From Cellulomonas sp. SG140 (GTDB taxonomy: Bacteria; Actinomycetota; Actinomycetes; Actinomycetales; Cellulomonadaceae): a stretch of DNA of 64,000 nt. Within the stretch, counting starts at the first letter, position 1, and each line of letters starts with the position of its first letter. A program made the translations under genes and the position numbers. Shown one piece after another: positions 51,189-60,232 of the stretch. The stretch covers positions 1 through 64,000 of the forward strand of contig NZ_JANZLA010000003.1 in NCBI RefSeq assembly GCF_025770785.1. Direction: 5' to 3'. The notes beneath the pieces are model-generated. The model had not been told where the DNA came from and ran no database searches. It saw only the letters and a program-made list of their open reading frames with translations.

Positions 51189-53927
51189 GTGAGCCAGACG
51201 CAGCCACCGACCGTGACCACCCCCGGCTCCGGGCCTCGTCCGCGGCTCCTGCTGATCGACGGTCACTCGATGGCCTACCGGGCCTTCTTCGCGCTCCCCG
51301 TGGACAAGTTCGCCACGTCGACCGGGCAGCCGACCAACGCGGTGTTCGGGTTCACCTCGATGCTGGCCAACCTGCTGCGCGACGAGGTCCCCACGCACGT
51401 GGCGGTCGCGTTCGACGTCGGTCGGACGACGTTCCGCTCCGAGACGTACGAGCAGTACAAGGCGAACCGGGACGCCAGCCCCGAGCCGTTCCGCGGTCAG
51501 GTGGACATCATCCGCAGGCTGCTCGACACGCTGCACATCCAGGTGCTGGAGAAGGCCGGCTTCGAGGCGGACGACGTGCTGGCGACCCTGGCGTCCCAGG
51601 GCCGTGACCAGGACATGGACGTGCTGATCTGCTCCGGCGACCGGGACTCCTTCCAGCTGGTCGGCCCGCACGTCACGGTGCTGTACCCGGTGCGCGGCGT
51701 CTCCGAGCTGAGCCGCATGACGCCGGAGGCCGTGGAGGAGCGGTACGGCCTGCCGCCGCACCTGTACCCGGACCTGGCGGCGCTGGTGGGGGAGACGAGC
51801 GACAACCTGCCCGGCGTGCCGGGGGTGGGCCCAAAGACGGCCGCCAAGTGGGTGCTGGGCTACGGCGGTCTGGACGGTGTCGTGACCGCCGCGGACACCA
51901 TCCCGGGCAAGGCCGGTGAGTCGCTGCGCGCGAACCTGGAGCAGGTGCAGCTGAACCGGCGCCTGAACCGGCTGGTGGACGATCTCGACCTCCCGCTCGG
52001 CCCCGAGGACCTCGCCGTACGGCCCTGGGACCGCCAGGCGCTCCACACCATCCTCGACGAGCTCGAGTTCCGGACGCTGCGGGACCGCCTGTTCGCGATG
52101 CTCCCGGACGAGCACGCGGAGCAGGCGCCGGTCGCCGGTGGAGCGCTGGACCTCGTCTCGGTCGGAGCGGGCGGTCTGGGGACCTGGCTGACGGACCGCG
52201 CCGGGCAGGTGCTCGGGGTCGACGTCCGCGGCTCCGGTGCACCGTCCGGCGGGGACGCCTGGGGCGTCGCGCTGGCCGACGCGGCGGGGGAGGCGGTCGC
52301 GTTCGACCTCGCGGAGATCGACCCCGCCGACGAGGCCGCGCTGGCGACCTGGCTGGCGGATCCGGAGGCGCCCAAGTCCCTGCACGGCGCCAAGGAGTCG
52401 TGGCACGCGCTGATGGGTCGGGGTCTGCCCCTGGCGGGGGTCGTGTTCGACACCGAGCTTGCGGCGTACCTGTGCCAGCCGGACCGGCGCGCCTACGACC
52501 TCCCCGACCTCGCGATCGGCTACCTGCGCCGCGAGCTGGGTTCCGACGACGGCGCGTCCGGCGCTCAGGGGTCGCTGGACCTGGCTCTCGACGGCGCAGG
52601 CGAGGGCCGACGGGCGGCCGTGCGGGCCGCCGCCGTCCGCGACCTGACCGACGTGCTCGGAGCCGAGCTGGTGGACCGCGGTGCGCGTCGGCTGCTCGAC
52701 GACGTGGAGCTGCCGCTTCAGGTGGTGCTCGGCCGGATGGAACGGACCGGCATCGGAGTGGACGGCGAGTACCTGTCCGGCCTCGAGCGCGAGTTCGACC
52801 GCCAGGTGCAGGCTGCGGCTGCGGACGCCTACGCGGTGATCGGCCGCGAGGTGAACCTCGGCTCGCCGAAGCAGCTGCAGGAGGTGCTGTTCGACCAGCT
52901 CGGCATGCCCCGGACCAAGAAGATCAAGACCGGCTACACCACCGACGCGGCGGCTCTGACGGATCTGTTCGCGCGCACGCAGCACCCGTTCCTCGAGCAC
53001 CTGCTGGCGCACCGGGACGCCATCCGGCTGCGCCAGACGGTCGAGGGCCTGCTGCGCTCGGTCGCACCCGACTCGCGCATCCACACGACGTTCCAGCAGA
53101 CGATCGCCGCGACCGGCCGGCTGTCCTCCGCGGACCCGAACCTGCAGAACATCCCCATCCGCACCGAGGCCGGACGGCAGATCCGCCGCGCCTTCGTGGT
53201 GACGGACCCGTTCGCCACGCTCCTGACGGCGGACTACTCGCAGATCGAGATGCGCATCATGGCGCACCTGTCCGGCGACGACGGCCTCATCGAGGCGTTC
53301 CGCAGCGGCGAGGACCTGCACAGCTACGTCGCCTCGCACGTGTTCTCGGTCCCTACCGACCAGGTGACGCCGGCGATGCGGTCCAAGATCAAGGCGATGA
53401 GCTACGGCCTGGCGTACGGCCTCTCCTCGTACGGCCTCTCGCAGCAGCTGTCGATCGACGTCTCGGAGGCGTCGGCGCTGATGGCCGACTACTTCTCCCG
53501 GTTCGGCGGGGTCCGTGACTACCTGACCGGTGTGGTCGACGAGGCTCGCGCGACCGGGTACACCGCCACGATCCTCGGGCGACGCCGGTACCTGCCCGAC
53601 CTGTCGAGCGACAACCGAGCCCGGCGGGACGCCGCGGAACGGATGGCCCTGAACGCGCCGATCCAGGGCAGCGCGGCCGACCTGATCAAGATCGCGATGC
53701 TCGGTGTGGACCGTGAGCTCACCCGACGCGGCCTGGGGTCCCGTCTGCTGCTCCAGGTGCACGACGAGCTGGTGCTGGAGGTGGCGGACGGCGAGCAGCA
53801 GGAGCTGGAGTCGCTGGTCCGCGAGCAGATGGGCGCCGCGGGGGACCGGGTGCCGGGCGGGCCTCTCCAGGTGCCGCTCGACGTCTCGGTCGGTACGGGC
53901 TCCAGCTGGCACGAGGCTGGTCACTGA
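51189..53927 (+). CDS. polA: DNA polymerase I
   Basis: 912 aa from GTG 51189. N-terminal 5'-nuclease (RLLLIDGHSMAYRAFF, GDRDSFQLV, GVPGVGPKTA), a degenerate 3'-5' exonuclease domain (DTELAAYLCQPD, without the usual catalytic carboxylates in full), and a family-A polymerase: TGRLSSADPNLQNIPIR, LLTADYSQIEMRIMAHL, O-helix region RSKIKAMSYGLAYGLSSYG and QVHDELVLEV. Acts in repair and Okazaki fragment processing. Confidence 0.97.
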   Translation: MSQTQPPTVTTPGSGPRPRLLLIDGHSMAYRAFFALPVDKFATSTGQPTNAVFGFTSMLANLLRDEVPTHVAVAFDVGRTTFRSETYEQYKANRDASPEPFRGQVDIIRRLLDTLHIQVLEKAGFEADDVLATLASQGRDQDMDVLICSGDRDSFQLVGPHVTVLYPVRGVSELSRMTPEAVEERYGLPPHLYPDLAALVGETSDNLPGVPGVGPKTAAKWVLGYGGLDGVVTAADTIPGKAGESLRANLEQVQLNRRLNRLVDDLDLPLGPEDLAVRPWDRQALHTILDELEFRTLRDRLFAMLPDEHAEQAPVAGGALDLVSVGAGGLGTWLTDRAGQVLGVDVRGSGAPSGGDAWGVALADAAGEAVAFDLAEIDPADEAALATWLADPEAPKSLHGAKESWHALMGRGLPLAGVVFDTELAAYLCQPDRRAYDLPDLAIGYLRRELGSDDGASGAQGSLDLALDGAGEGRRAAVRAAAVRDLTDVLGAELVDRGARRLLDDVELPLQVVLGRMERTGIGVDGEYLSGLEREFDRQVQAAAADAYAVIGREVNLGSPKQLQEVLFDQLGMPRTKKIKTGYTTDAAALTDLFARTQHPFLEHLLAHRDAIRLRQTVEGLLRSVAPDSRIHTTFQQTIAATGRLSSADPNLQNIPIRTEAGRQIRRAFVVTDPFATLLTADYSQIEMRIMAHLSGDDGLIEAFRSGEDLHSYVASHVFSVPTDQVTPAMRSKIKAMSYGLAYGLSSYGLSQQLSIDVSEASALMADYFSRFGGVRDYLTGVVDEARATGYTATILGRRRYLPDLSSDNRARRDAAERMALNAPIQGSAADLIKIAMLGVDRELTRRGLGSRLLLQVHDELVLEVADGEQQELESLVREQMGAAGDRVPGGPLQVPLDVSVGTGSSWHEAGH

Positions 53928-53996
53928 CCCGTCGGCAGCTCGCGGCGCGGGCGCGCGGTGCCAGGGCCGCTCGGCCGCAGGACGCGTCGAGACCGG

Positions 53997-54821
53997 TCAG
54001 TCCGGTCGGTGGGCGCTGACGATCAGGGTCCCGGGCAGCTGGGCGCCCCGTACCGGCCCCCAGCCGCCCCACGTGCGGGTGTGCCCGGCCGGCCACTCCG
54101 GTTCGAGCAATCCGTCGAGCACCAGCCCTGCGGTCAGCACGTCGGCGACCAGCTCGCCCAACGTCCGGTGGTACTCGGCGTAGAGCACCCGGCCGCTGGA
54201 CGCCGTCTCGACGTAGGGCCTCCGGTCGAAGTAGGACCGCGTGGCGGTGAGCCCGCCGACGCCGGGGTCGTCGGGGAACGGCCACCGCAGCGGGTGGGTC
54301 GTGCTGAACACCCACCGCCCGCCCGGTCGCAGGACGCGCGCCACCTCGGCGTGCACCCTGCCCGGGTCGGGGAGGAACGGCAGCGCTCCGAACGAGGTGA
54401 ACACGACGTCGAAGCTCGCGTCGGGGAAGGGCAGCGCCCGGGCGTCCGCCTGGGCGGTGGGGACGCGGATTCCGCACGCGCGGTCCAGCGCCGCTGCGGC
54501 CCGCAGCATCCCGGCCGACACGTCGGTCGCCACCACGTCGAGTCCCTGGCTCGCCAGCCACCGGGAGCACTGCGCCGCGCCGGCACCGACCTCGAGCACG
54601 CGGGACGACGCCGGCTCGAGCTCGCCCAGCAGGTGGCGGTCGGCCTCTCGCAGGCCCTCCGGGCACCAGACGAAATCCGCGGCGCCCAAGAAGTCGCCGT
54701 GCTCCCGGAGGTAGTCGCCGGCGTTCTCGTCCCACCAGCGGCGCGACGCGCGGCCGCCCTCGTCGTCCGGGACGTCCCGGTACCCGGCCTCCGCGAGCTC
54801 GTCGTCCTCGGTCTCCGCCAT
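53997..54821 (-). CDS. Class I SAM-dependent methyltransferase
   Basis: 274 aa from ATG 54821. Rossmann fold: motif I VLEVGAGAAQCSRWLA, ATDVSAGML, DARALPFPDASFDVVF (motif II/IV) and RVLRPGGRWVFSTTHPLRW. Common in actinobacteria next to polA/pfkA; methyl acceptor unknown. Convergent with polA. Confidence 0.88.
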   Translation of the reverse strand: MAETEDDELAEAGYRDVPDDEGGRASRRWWDENAGDYLREHGDFLGAADFVWCPEGLREADRHLLGELEPASSRVLEVGAGAAQCSRWLASQGLDVVATDVSAGMLRAAAALDRACGIRVPTAQADARALPFPDASFDVVFTSFGALPFLPDPGRVHAEVARVLRPGGRWVFSTTHPLRWPFPDDPGVGGLTATRSYFDRRPYVETASSGRVLYAEYHRTLGELVADVLTAGLVLDGLLEPEWPAGHTRTWGGWGPVRGAQLPGTLIVSAHRPD

Positions 54822-54961
54822 GGCCCCATCCTGCCGGGCGCGTCTGGGACGACGGTCCGGCGGGTGCCGTTCCACCTCTGACTACGCTGGACGCGCGGCG
54901 AGCCCGACGGCGTGCCCCGCAGACCAGCTGGGGTGGACCGGACAACGAAGGAGTACGTCAG

Positions 54962-55987
54962 GTGCGAGTCGGACTGCTGACCGGGGGCGGCGACGTCCCG
55001 GGCCTGAACGCCGCGATCCGCGCGGTCGTCAAGCGCGGCGAGGGGGAGCACGGCCACACGATCGTGGGCTTCCGCAACGGCTGGAAGGGTGTCGCGGACG
55101 GCGACGTGCAGCCGCTCGGTCGCCAGGACATCAGGAACGTGCTGGCGACGGGCGGCACGCTCCTCGGCACCGCGCGCTTCCACCCGCACCGCAACGAGGG
55201 CGGCGTCGAGGCAGTGCTCACGACGCTCGAGGCGGAGCGCATCGACGCGCTGATCTGCATCGGTGGCGACGGCACGCTGGACGCCGCGAGCAAGATCTCC
55301 GAGGCCGGCATCAACGTGATCGGCATCCCCAAGACGATCGACAACGACGTCTGGGGGACCGACTACTCGATCGGCTTCGACACCGCCGTGACGATCGCCA
55401 CCGAGGCGGTCGACCGGATCCACACCACGGCCGAGAGCCACAACCGCGTGATGATCGTCGAGGTGATGGGTCGGCACGCCGGGTGGATCGCCGTGACCTC
55501 GGGCATCGCCGGCGGCGCCGAGCTGGTGCTGGCGCCGGAGGAGCCGTTCGACATCGAGAAGGTGACCCGCTTCCTCAAGCACCGGCACCGGGCGCACGCC
55601 AGCTTCTCCATCGTCGTCGCGGCCGAGGGTGCGGTCCCCGCACCCGGCACGGCGATGCACTACGAGACCGAGGTGGGGAAGTTCGGCGAGATCGTCGCGG
55701 GAGCCATCGGCGAGCGGCTGAAGTCCGAGATCGAGACGCGCACGGGCTTCGACACGCGCGTGACGGTGCTCGGGCACGTGCAGCGCGGGGGCATCCCGAC
55801 GGCGTTCGACCGGATCCTCGCGTCCCGCTTCGGCGTGGCGGCGATCGACGCCGCAACCGAGGGACGGTCCGACGTGATGACGGCCATCCACGGCGAGCGC
55901 GTGGACCTGGTGCCGATCGCCGACGTCGCCGGCAAGGTGAAGTACGTGCCGGACCAGATGCTGGCGGTGGCGCGGGCGCTCGCCTGA
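54962..55987 (+). CDS. pfkA: 6-phosphofructokinase
   Basis: 341 aa from GTG 54962 (SD AAGGAG). LLTGGGDVPGLNAAIRAVV, GGDGTLDAASK (101-), GIPKTIDNDV, GFDTAV, EVMGRHAGWIAV and HVQRGG. Residue 104 is Gly, typical for ATP use, while position 124 is Lys, as found in the PPi and mixed group III enzymes. ATP is more likely. Commits fructose-6-phosphate to glycolysis. Confidence 0.93.
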   Translation: MRVGLLTGGGDVPGLNAAIRAVVKRGEGEHGHTIVGFRNGWKGVADGDVQPLGRQDIRNVLATGGTLLGTARFHPHRNEGGVEAVLTTLEAERIDALICIGGDGTLDAASKISEAGINVIGIPKTIDNDVWGTDYSIGFDTAVTIATEAVDRIHTTAESHNRVMIVEVMGRHAGWIAVTSGIAGGAELVLAPEEPFDIEKVTRFLKHRHRAHASFSIVVAAEGAVPAPGTAMHYETEVGKFGEIVAGAIGERLKSEIETRTGFDTRVTVLGHVQRGGIPTAFDRILASRFGVAAIDAATEGRSDVMTAIHGERVDLVPIADVAGKVKYVPDQMLAVARALA

Positions 55988-56193
55988 ACGGCCGAGCGGC
56001 GTCCCGCGGCACCGACCGCGACTTGGCCCGCACCGCCGTGCACCGATAAGGTGGACGGCGGTGCCGCGCGCCCACGTGCCCTCCGACCGGCTCAGCCGGT
56101 GCGGGGGAAGGTTCGGTGGCGTTCGGCGGTTACCACCACATCACCATCCTTCTGTCCGAACTACTCCCTGTCCGCATCGGAGCCCACCCCTAC
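55988..56193 (+). promoter_or_regulatory. Leader and promoter region of rpsA
   Basis: 206 bp between pfkA and rpsA. It contains short inverted repeats (CCGACCGGCTCAGCCGGT at about 56088) and reads open in the rpsA frame from about 56116, but the S1-type start MSISTPAKP at 56194 fits the family. No terminator with a T-run is seen. Confidence 0.4.
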
Positions 56194-57666
56194 ATGAGCA
56201 TCTCCACCCCCGCGAAGCCCACCTCGCAGCAGGTCGCGGTCAACGACATCGGCACGGCCGAGGACTTCATGGCGGCGATCGACGCCACCATCAAGTACTT
56301 CAACGACGGCGACATCGTCGAAGGCGTGATCGTCAAGGTCGACCGTGACGAGGTCCTTCTCGACATCGGCTACAAGACCGAGGGCGTCATCCCCTCCCGC
56401 GAGCTGTCCATCAAGCACGACGTGGACCCCGGTGAGGTCGTCAAGGTCGGCGACGAGGTCGAGGCCCTTGTCCTCCAGAAGGAGGACAAGGAGGGTCGTC
56501 TGATCCTGTCCAAGAAGCGCGCACAGTACGAGCGCGCCTGGGGCACGATCGAGAAGATCAAGGAGGAGGACGGCGTCGTCACCGGCACCGTCATCGAGGT
56601 GGTCAAGGGTGGCCTGATCCTCGACATCGGCCTGCGTGGCTTCCTGCCGGCGTCGCTCGTCGAGATGCGCCGGGTGCGCGACCTCCAGCCGTACGTCGGC
56701 AAGGAGATCGAGGCCAAGATCATCGAGCTCGACAAGAACCGCAACAACGTGGTCCTGTCGCGCCGGGCGTGGCTCGAGCAGACGCAGTCCGAGGTCCGCT
56801 CCACCTTCCTGCAGACGCTGCAGAAGGGCCAGGTCCGGCCGGGTGTCGTGTCCTCGATCGTCAACTTCGGTGCGTTCGTCGACCTGGGCGGCGTGGACGG
56901 TCTCGTGCACGTCTCCGAGCTGTCGTGGAAGCACATCGACCACCCGTCCGAGGTCGTCGAGGTGGGCCAGGAGGTCACCGTCGAGGTGCTCGACGTCGAC
57001 TTCGACCGCGAGCGTGTCTCCCTGTCGCTGAAGGCGACGCAGGAGGACCCGTGGCAGGCCTTCGCCCGCACGCACGCCATCGGCCAGGTCGTGCCCGGCA
57101 AGGTCACCAAGCTCGTGCCGTTCGGTGCGTTCGTGCGCGTCGAGGACGGCATCGAGGGCCTCGTGCACATCTCCGAGCTGGCCGTGCGCCACGTGGAGAT
57201 CCCGGAGCAGGTCGTGCAGGTCGGCGACGACGTGTTCGTCAAGGTCATCGACATCGACCTGGAGCGCCGCCGGATCTCCCTGTCGCTCAAGCAGGCGAAC
57301 GAGGGCTTCGACCCGACCTCGGAGGACTTCGACCCCGCGCTGTACGGCATGGCGGCGGAGTACGACGAGCAGGGCAACTACAAGTACCCCGAGGGCTTCG
57401 ACCCCACCACCTCCGAGTGGCTCGAAGGCTACGAGGCTCAGCGCGAGGCGTGGGAGGCCCAGTACGCGGCCGCTCACGACCGCTGGGAGGCCCACCGCAA
57501 GCAGGTCGCAGCCGCTGCCGCGGCTGACGCCGAGGCGGCCACCGGTGGCGAGTCGTCGTCCGGCTCGGTGCCGACGTCCTACTCGTCGGCGTCCGACGAG
57601 GCGACCGGCACGCTGGCCTCGGACGAGGCGCTCGCCGCTCTGCGGGAGAAGCTGACCGGCAACTGA
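56194..57666 (+). CDS. rpsA: 30S ribosomal protein S1
   Basis: 490 aa from ATG 56194. Four S1 OB-fold repeats: residues ~35-105 (GDIVEGVIVKVDRDEVLLDI), 120-185 (VVTGTVIEVVKGGLILDIGL), 205-275 (RPGVVSSIVNFGAFVDLGGV) and 290-360 (VPGKVTKLVPFGAFVRVEDG), then an acidic Glu/Ala-rich tail. Binds mRNA at the ribosome. Actinobacteria have four repeats rather than the six of E. coli. Confidence 0.97.
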   Translation: MSISTPAKPTSQQVAVNDIGTAEDFMAAIDATIKYFNDGDIVEGVIVKVDRDEVLLDIGYKTEGVIPSRELSIKHDVDPGEVVKVGDEVEALVLQKEDKEGRLILSKKRAQYERAWGTIEKIKEEDGVVTGTVIEVVKGGLILDIGLRGFLPASLVEMRRVRDLQPYVGKEIEAKIIELDKNRNNVVLSRRAWLEQTQSEVRSTFLQTLQKGQVRPGVVSSIVNFGAFVDLGGVDGLVHVSELSWKHIDHPSEVVEVGQEVTVEVLDVDFDRERVSLSLKATQEDPWQAFARTHAIGQVVPGKVTKLVPFGAFVRVEDGIEGLVHISELAVRHVEIPEQVVQVGDDVFVKVIDIDLERRRISLSLKQANEGFDPTSEDFDPALYGMAAEYDEQGNYKYPEGFDPTTSEWLEGYEAQREAWEAQYAAAHDRWEAHRKQVAAAAAADAEAATGGESSSGSVPTSYSSASDEATGTLASDEALAALREKLTGN

Positions 57667-57684
57667 CCCGGTCCTGCGGTCGAT

Positions 57685-57720
57685 CGACGGCCGGTCACCT
57701 CTCGGGGTGGCCGGCCGTCG
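57685..57720 (+). terminator. rpsA terminator
   Basis: CGACGGCCGGTCACC / GGTGGCCGGCCGTCG stem of 15 bp (one G-T pair) with loop TCTCGG, 18 bp after the stop. Confidence 0.8.
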
Positions 57721-57820
57721 GCGTCTCCGCCGTGCCGTGCGGGCTCCCGACGGCAGGCTCCGCTCGGGGAGAGGGCCCCGGGCAGGCGCATCGACGGCTG
57801 CGGCAGGGCACGATGGGCTG

Positions 57821-58474
57821 ATGCAGAGGATCGGGCTCACCGGCGGGATCGCGGCAGGCAAGTCCGTCGCGGCGCGGCGCTTCATCGAGCTGGGCGCGGT
57901 GCTGATCGACGCCGACGCCCTGGCGCGCGAGGTGGTCGCGCCGGGGACGCTCGGCCTGGAGCAGGTAGTCGAGACGTTCGGCCCGGAGGTGCTCGCGCCG
58001 GACGGCAGCCTGGACCGGGCCGCTCTGGCGGCGCGGGTCTTCGACGACGCGGAGGCTCGGCGCCGGCTCGAGGCGCTGCTGCACCCCCAGGTCCGGCGGC
58101 TCGCGGCCGAGCGCGAGGCGGCCGCGGCGGCGATCGACCCGGACGCCGTCGTCGTCCACGACATCCCGCTCCTGGTGGAGACGGGGCAGGCGGAGACCTT
58201 CGGCATGGTCGTCGTGGTGCACGCGCCCGAGGAACAGCGGATCAGCCGGCTGGTCGACGGCCGCGGTATGCCGGAGACGGAGGCGCGGGCACGGGTTGCT
58301 GCGCAGGCCGACGACGACGCGCGGCTCGCGGCCGCCGACGTCGTGCTGGACGGCGCGGGTACCGACGACGAGCTGCGGCACCAGGTGGACCTCCTCTGGT
58401 CCCGGCTCGCGCAGGAGCGCGCCGCCGAACGGGAGGCGGACCTGGCGTCCGCCGAGGAGCATCGCCGGCGCTAG
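57821..58474 (+). CDS. coaE: Dephospho-CoA kinase
   Basis: 217 aa from ATG 57821. P-loop IGLTGGIAAGKSVAARRF, ADALAREVVAPGT, HPQVRRLAAERE and VVHDIPLLVETG. Last step of coenzyme A synthesis. It lacks the extra C-terminal UPF0157 domain seen in mycobacteria, and ends in a short charged helix. Confidence 0.95.
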   Translation: MQRIGLTGGIAAGKSVAARRFIELGAVLIDADALAREVVAPGTLGLEQVVETFGPEVLAPDGSLDRAALAARVFDDAEARRRLEALLHPQVRRLAAEREAAAAAIDPDAVVVHDIPLLVETGQAETFGMVVVVHAPEEQRISRLVDGRGMPETEARARVAAQADDDARLAAADVVLDGAGTDDELRHQVDLLWSRLAQERAAEREADLASAEEHRRR

Positions 58475-58575
58475 AAGTCGCCCGCCTGCCCCGGCCGTGG
58501 CGCCCGACACGCGCACGGCGGGTCCACCGGCATGACCGCACGCACCGCTAGCGTCACCCCGGACATCGGCAGGAC

Positions 58576-59559
58576 ATGGGGTGGTGCAGGATGCGGCGGG
58601 GCGCAGCACTCGCGACGGCTTCGCTGTCCGTGCTCCTCTCGCTGGCCCTCGGCACGTCCGCCGTGGCGCTGCGCGAGGAGCCTCAGGCGCACGCCGAACG
58701 TGCTGCCGTGGAGGCGCACGACGTCCCGTCGGGTGCGCTGGGGGCGGAGCGGCTGGCCGCCTTGCCACGCCCCGCGGTCACCACCGTTCCGGCGGCCGTC
58801 GCGGACGCGCCGCGCGCGGTCGTGGACGACGGGCGCGGAGCCGGTGGGTCGCCGAGCGGTACGTCGTCACCCCCCGAGGCGCAGCCCGCGCCGGCGCCCA
58901 CGGCGGCACCCCAGCCACCTCCCGAGCCAGCGGTGGCGGCGCCCGCCGCAGCGCCCGACTGTGCGGCGCTGGCGTGCGTCGCCCTCACGTTCGACGACGG
59001 GCCGGGGCCGGACACGGGCCGGCTGCTGGACGAGCTGGCGGCCCGGGCGGTGCACGCCACGTTCTTCGTCGTCGGCCGGCAGATCGCGAAGGAGCCCGGC
59101 GCGGTGGCGCGCGAAGTCGCCGCGGGACACGTGGTCGGCAACCACACCTGGGACCACGCGATGCTCCCCAGCCTGAGCGACGAGGCGCTCGCCGCGGAGC
59201 TCGACACAACGTCCCAGGCCATCGTCGCGGAGGGTGCGCCCGCTCCGACCCTGGCACGGCCTCCCTACGGCTCCCTGTCGCCCTCGGTCACCCAGGCCTT
59301 CGCGAGCCGCGGGATGGCGGGAGTGCTCTGGGACGTCGACACGGAGGACTGGAAGAACCGCGATGCCGGTGTCACCACAGAGCGGGCTCTTGCCGGTGCG
59401 CACCCGGGGGCGATCATCCTGATGCACGACATCCACCCGTCGACGGTCGATGCGGTGCCCGGCCTGGTGGATGCGCTCCGCGCGCGCGGGTTCACCCTGG
59501 TCACAGTCCCGCAGCTGCTCGCTACCCCCGTCGCCGGAGGCGTGTACGCCCACCGGTGA
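58576..59559 (+). CDS. Exported polysaccharide deacetylase (NodB domain)
   Basis: 327 aa from ATG 58576 (the ATG at 58591 is also possible). Signal peptide ATASLSVLLSLALGTSAVAL, a Pro/Ala-rich linker (residues ~95-130), and NodB: VALTFDDGPGPDTG (catalytic Asp), HTWDHAML (metal His), ARPPYGSLSP, WDVDTEDW and ILMHDIHPSTV. Removes acetyl groups from peptidoglycan or another sugar polymer in the wall. Confidence 0.92.
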   Translation: MGWCRMRRGAALATASLSVLLSLALGTSAVALREEPQAHAERAAVEAHDVPSGALGAERLAALPRPAVTTVPAAVADAPRAVVDDGRGAGGSPSGTSSPPEAQPAPAPTAAPQPPPEPAVAAPAAAPDCAALACVALTFDDGPGPDTGRLLDELAARAVHATFFVVGRQIAKEPGAVAREVAAGHVVGNHTWDHAMLPSLSDEALAAELDTTSQAIVAEGAPAPTLARPPYGSLSPSVTQAFASRGMAGVLWDVDTEDWKNRDAGVTTERALAGAHPGAIILMHDIHPSTVDAVPGLVDALRARGFTLVTVPQLLATPVAGGVYAHR

Positions 59560-59701
59560 ACGGACCTTGGCGCCGCCGGGCCGATCTGCCAATCTGATGC
59601 GCGATCGGGCGCAAGTCTGCGGACCGAACGTCCGATAAGAAGTCGAGGAGGCGAGGACGCCTCTCCGGCCCGCAACGGGCCGCACGTGAACGGAGGGCGG
59701 G

Positions 59702-60154
59702 GTGGCCTTGTCGTCGGTGGGGACCAGAGGCTGGGCGGCTCGGCCGTGGCAGTCCAAGGCATCGGTGTCCGTCGCCTCCGCGTCGATCGACGTCCCGCGC
59801 ATGCTCGAGCTGGCGACCGCCGGCGCGCGGGGCATCGAGGACGACCGCGGCTGGGTGACGGTCGGCCCGCGGACCCCGGTCCGCGTCGACTTCCTGATGC
59901 GCGACCTGGCCCGGCCGGAGGCCGGCGAGATCATGCGGTTCCGGGTCGAGGCGGAACGCGCGGCGGGCCGGGTGACGGCTCGGTCGGCCATCGAGTCCTT
60001 CACGGTGAAGGACTCCGGCGTCGGGGGACTGGTCCCGGTCGCCAACCGACGGCTGATCGGGTTCTCCGCGTACCAGGCGTTCATGGAGCGCTTCGCGGCG
60101 ATGGTGCAGGCGGACGACATCTACTCGGTGGTCTCGTTCACCAGCGGCCGCTGA
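59702..60154 (+). CDS. Conserved hypothetical protein next to uvrB
   Basis: 150 aa from GTG 59702 (GGAGG 5 nt before). Beta-rich in the middle (WVTVGPRTPVRVDFLMRDL...EIMRFRVEAERAAGRVTARS), no signal, no Cys. No family recognised. Position just before uvrB in the same direction suggests a core gene of this lineage. Confidence 0.65.
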   Translation: MALSSVGTRGWAARPWQSKASVSVASASIDVPRMLELATAGARGIEDDRGWVTVGPRTPVRVDFLMRDLARPEAGEIMRFRVEAERAAGRVTARSAIESFTVKDSGVGGLVPVANRRLIGFSAYQAFMERFAAMVQADDIYSVVSFTSGR

Positions 60155-60232
60155 GGCCGCGGGCCGCGCGGGCCGGCGGTCCGTGTCAGGGCCGTCGGCG
60201 ACCGTGTCGGTGGCCGGACGTACGGTGGGCGC

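Noticed and set aside
50916..53924. 1002-codon open frame antisense to polA
   Set aside because: Same GC-frame artefact; polA is complete with all motifs.
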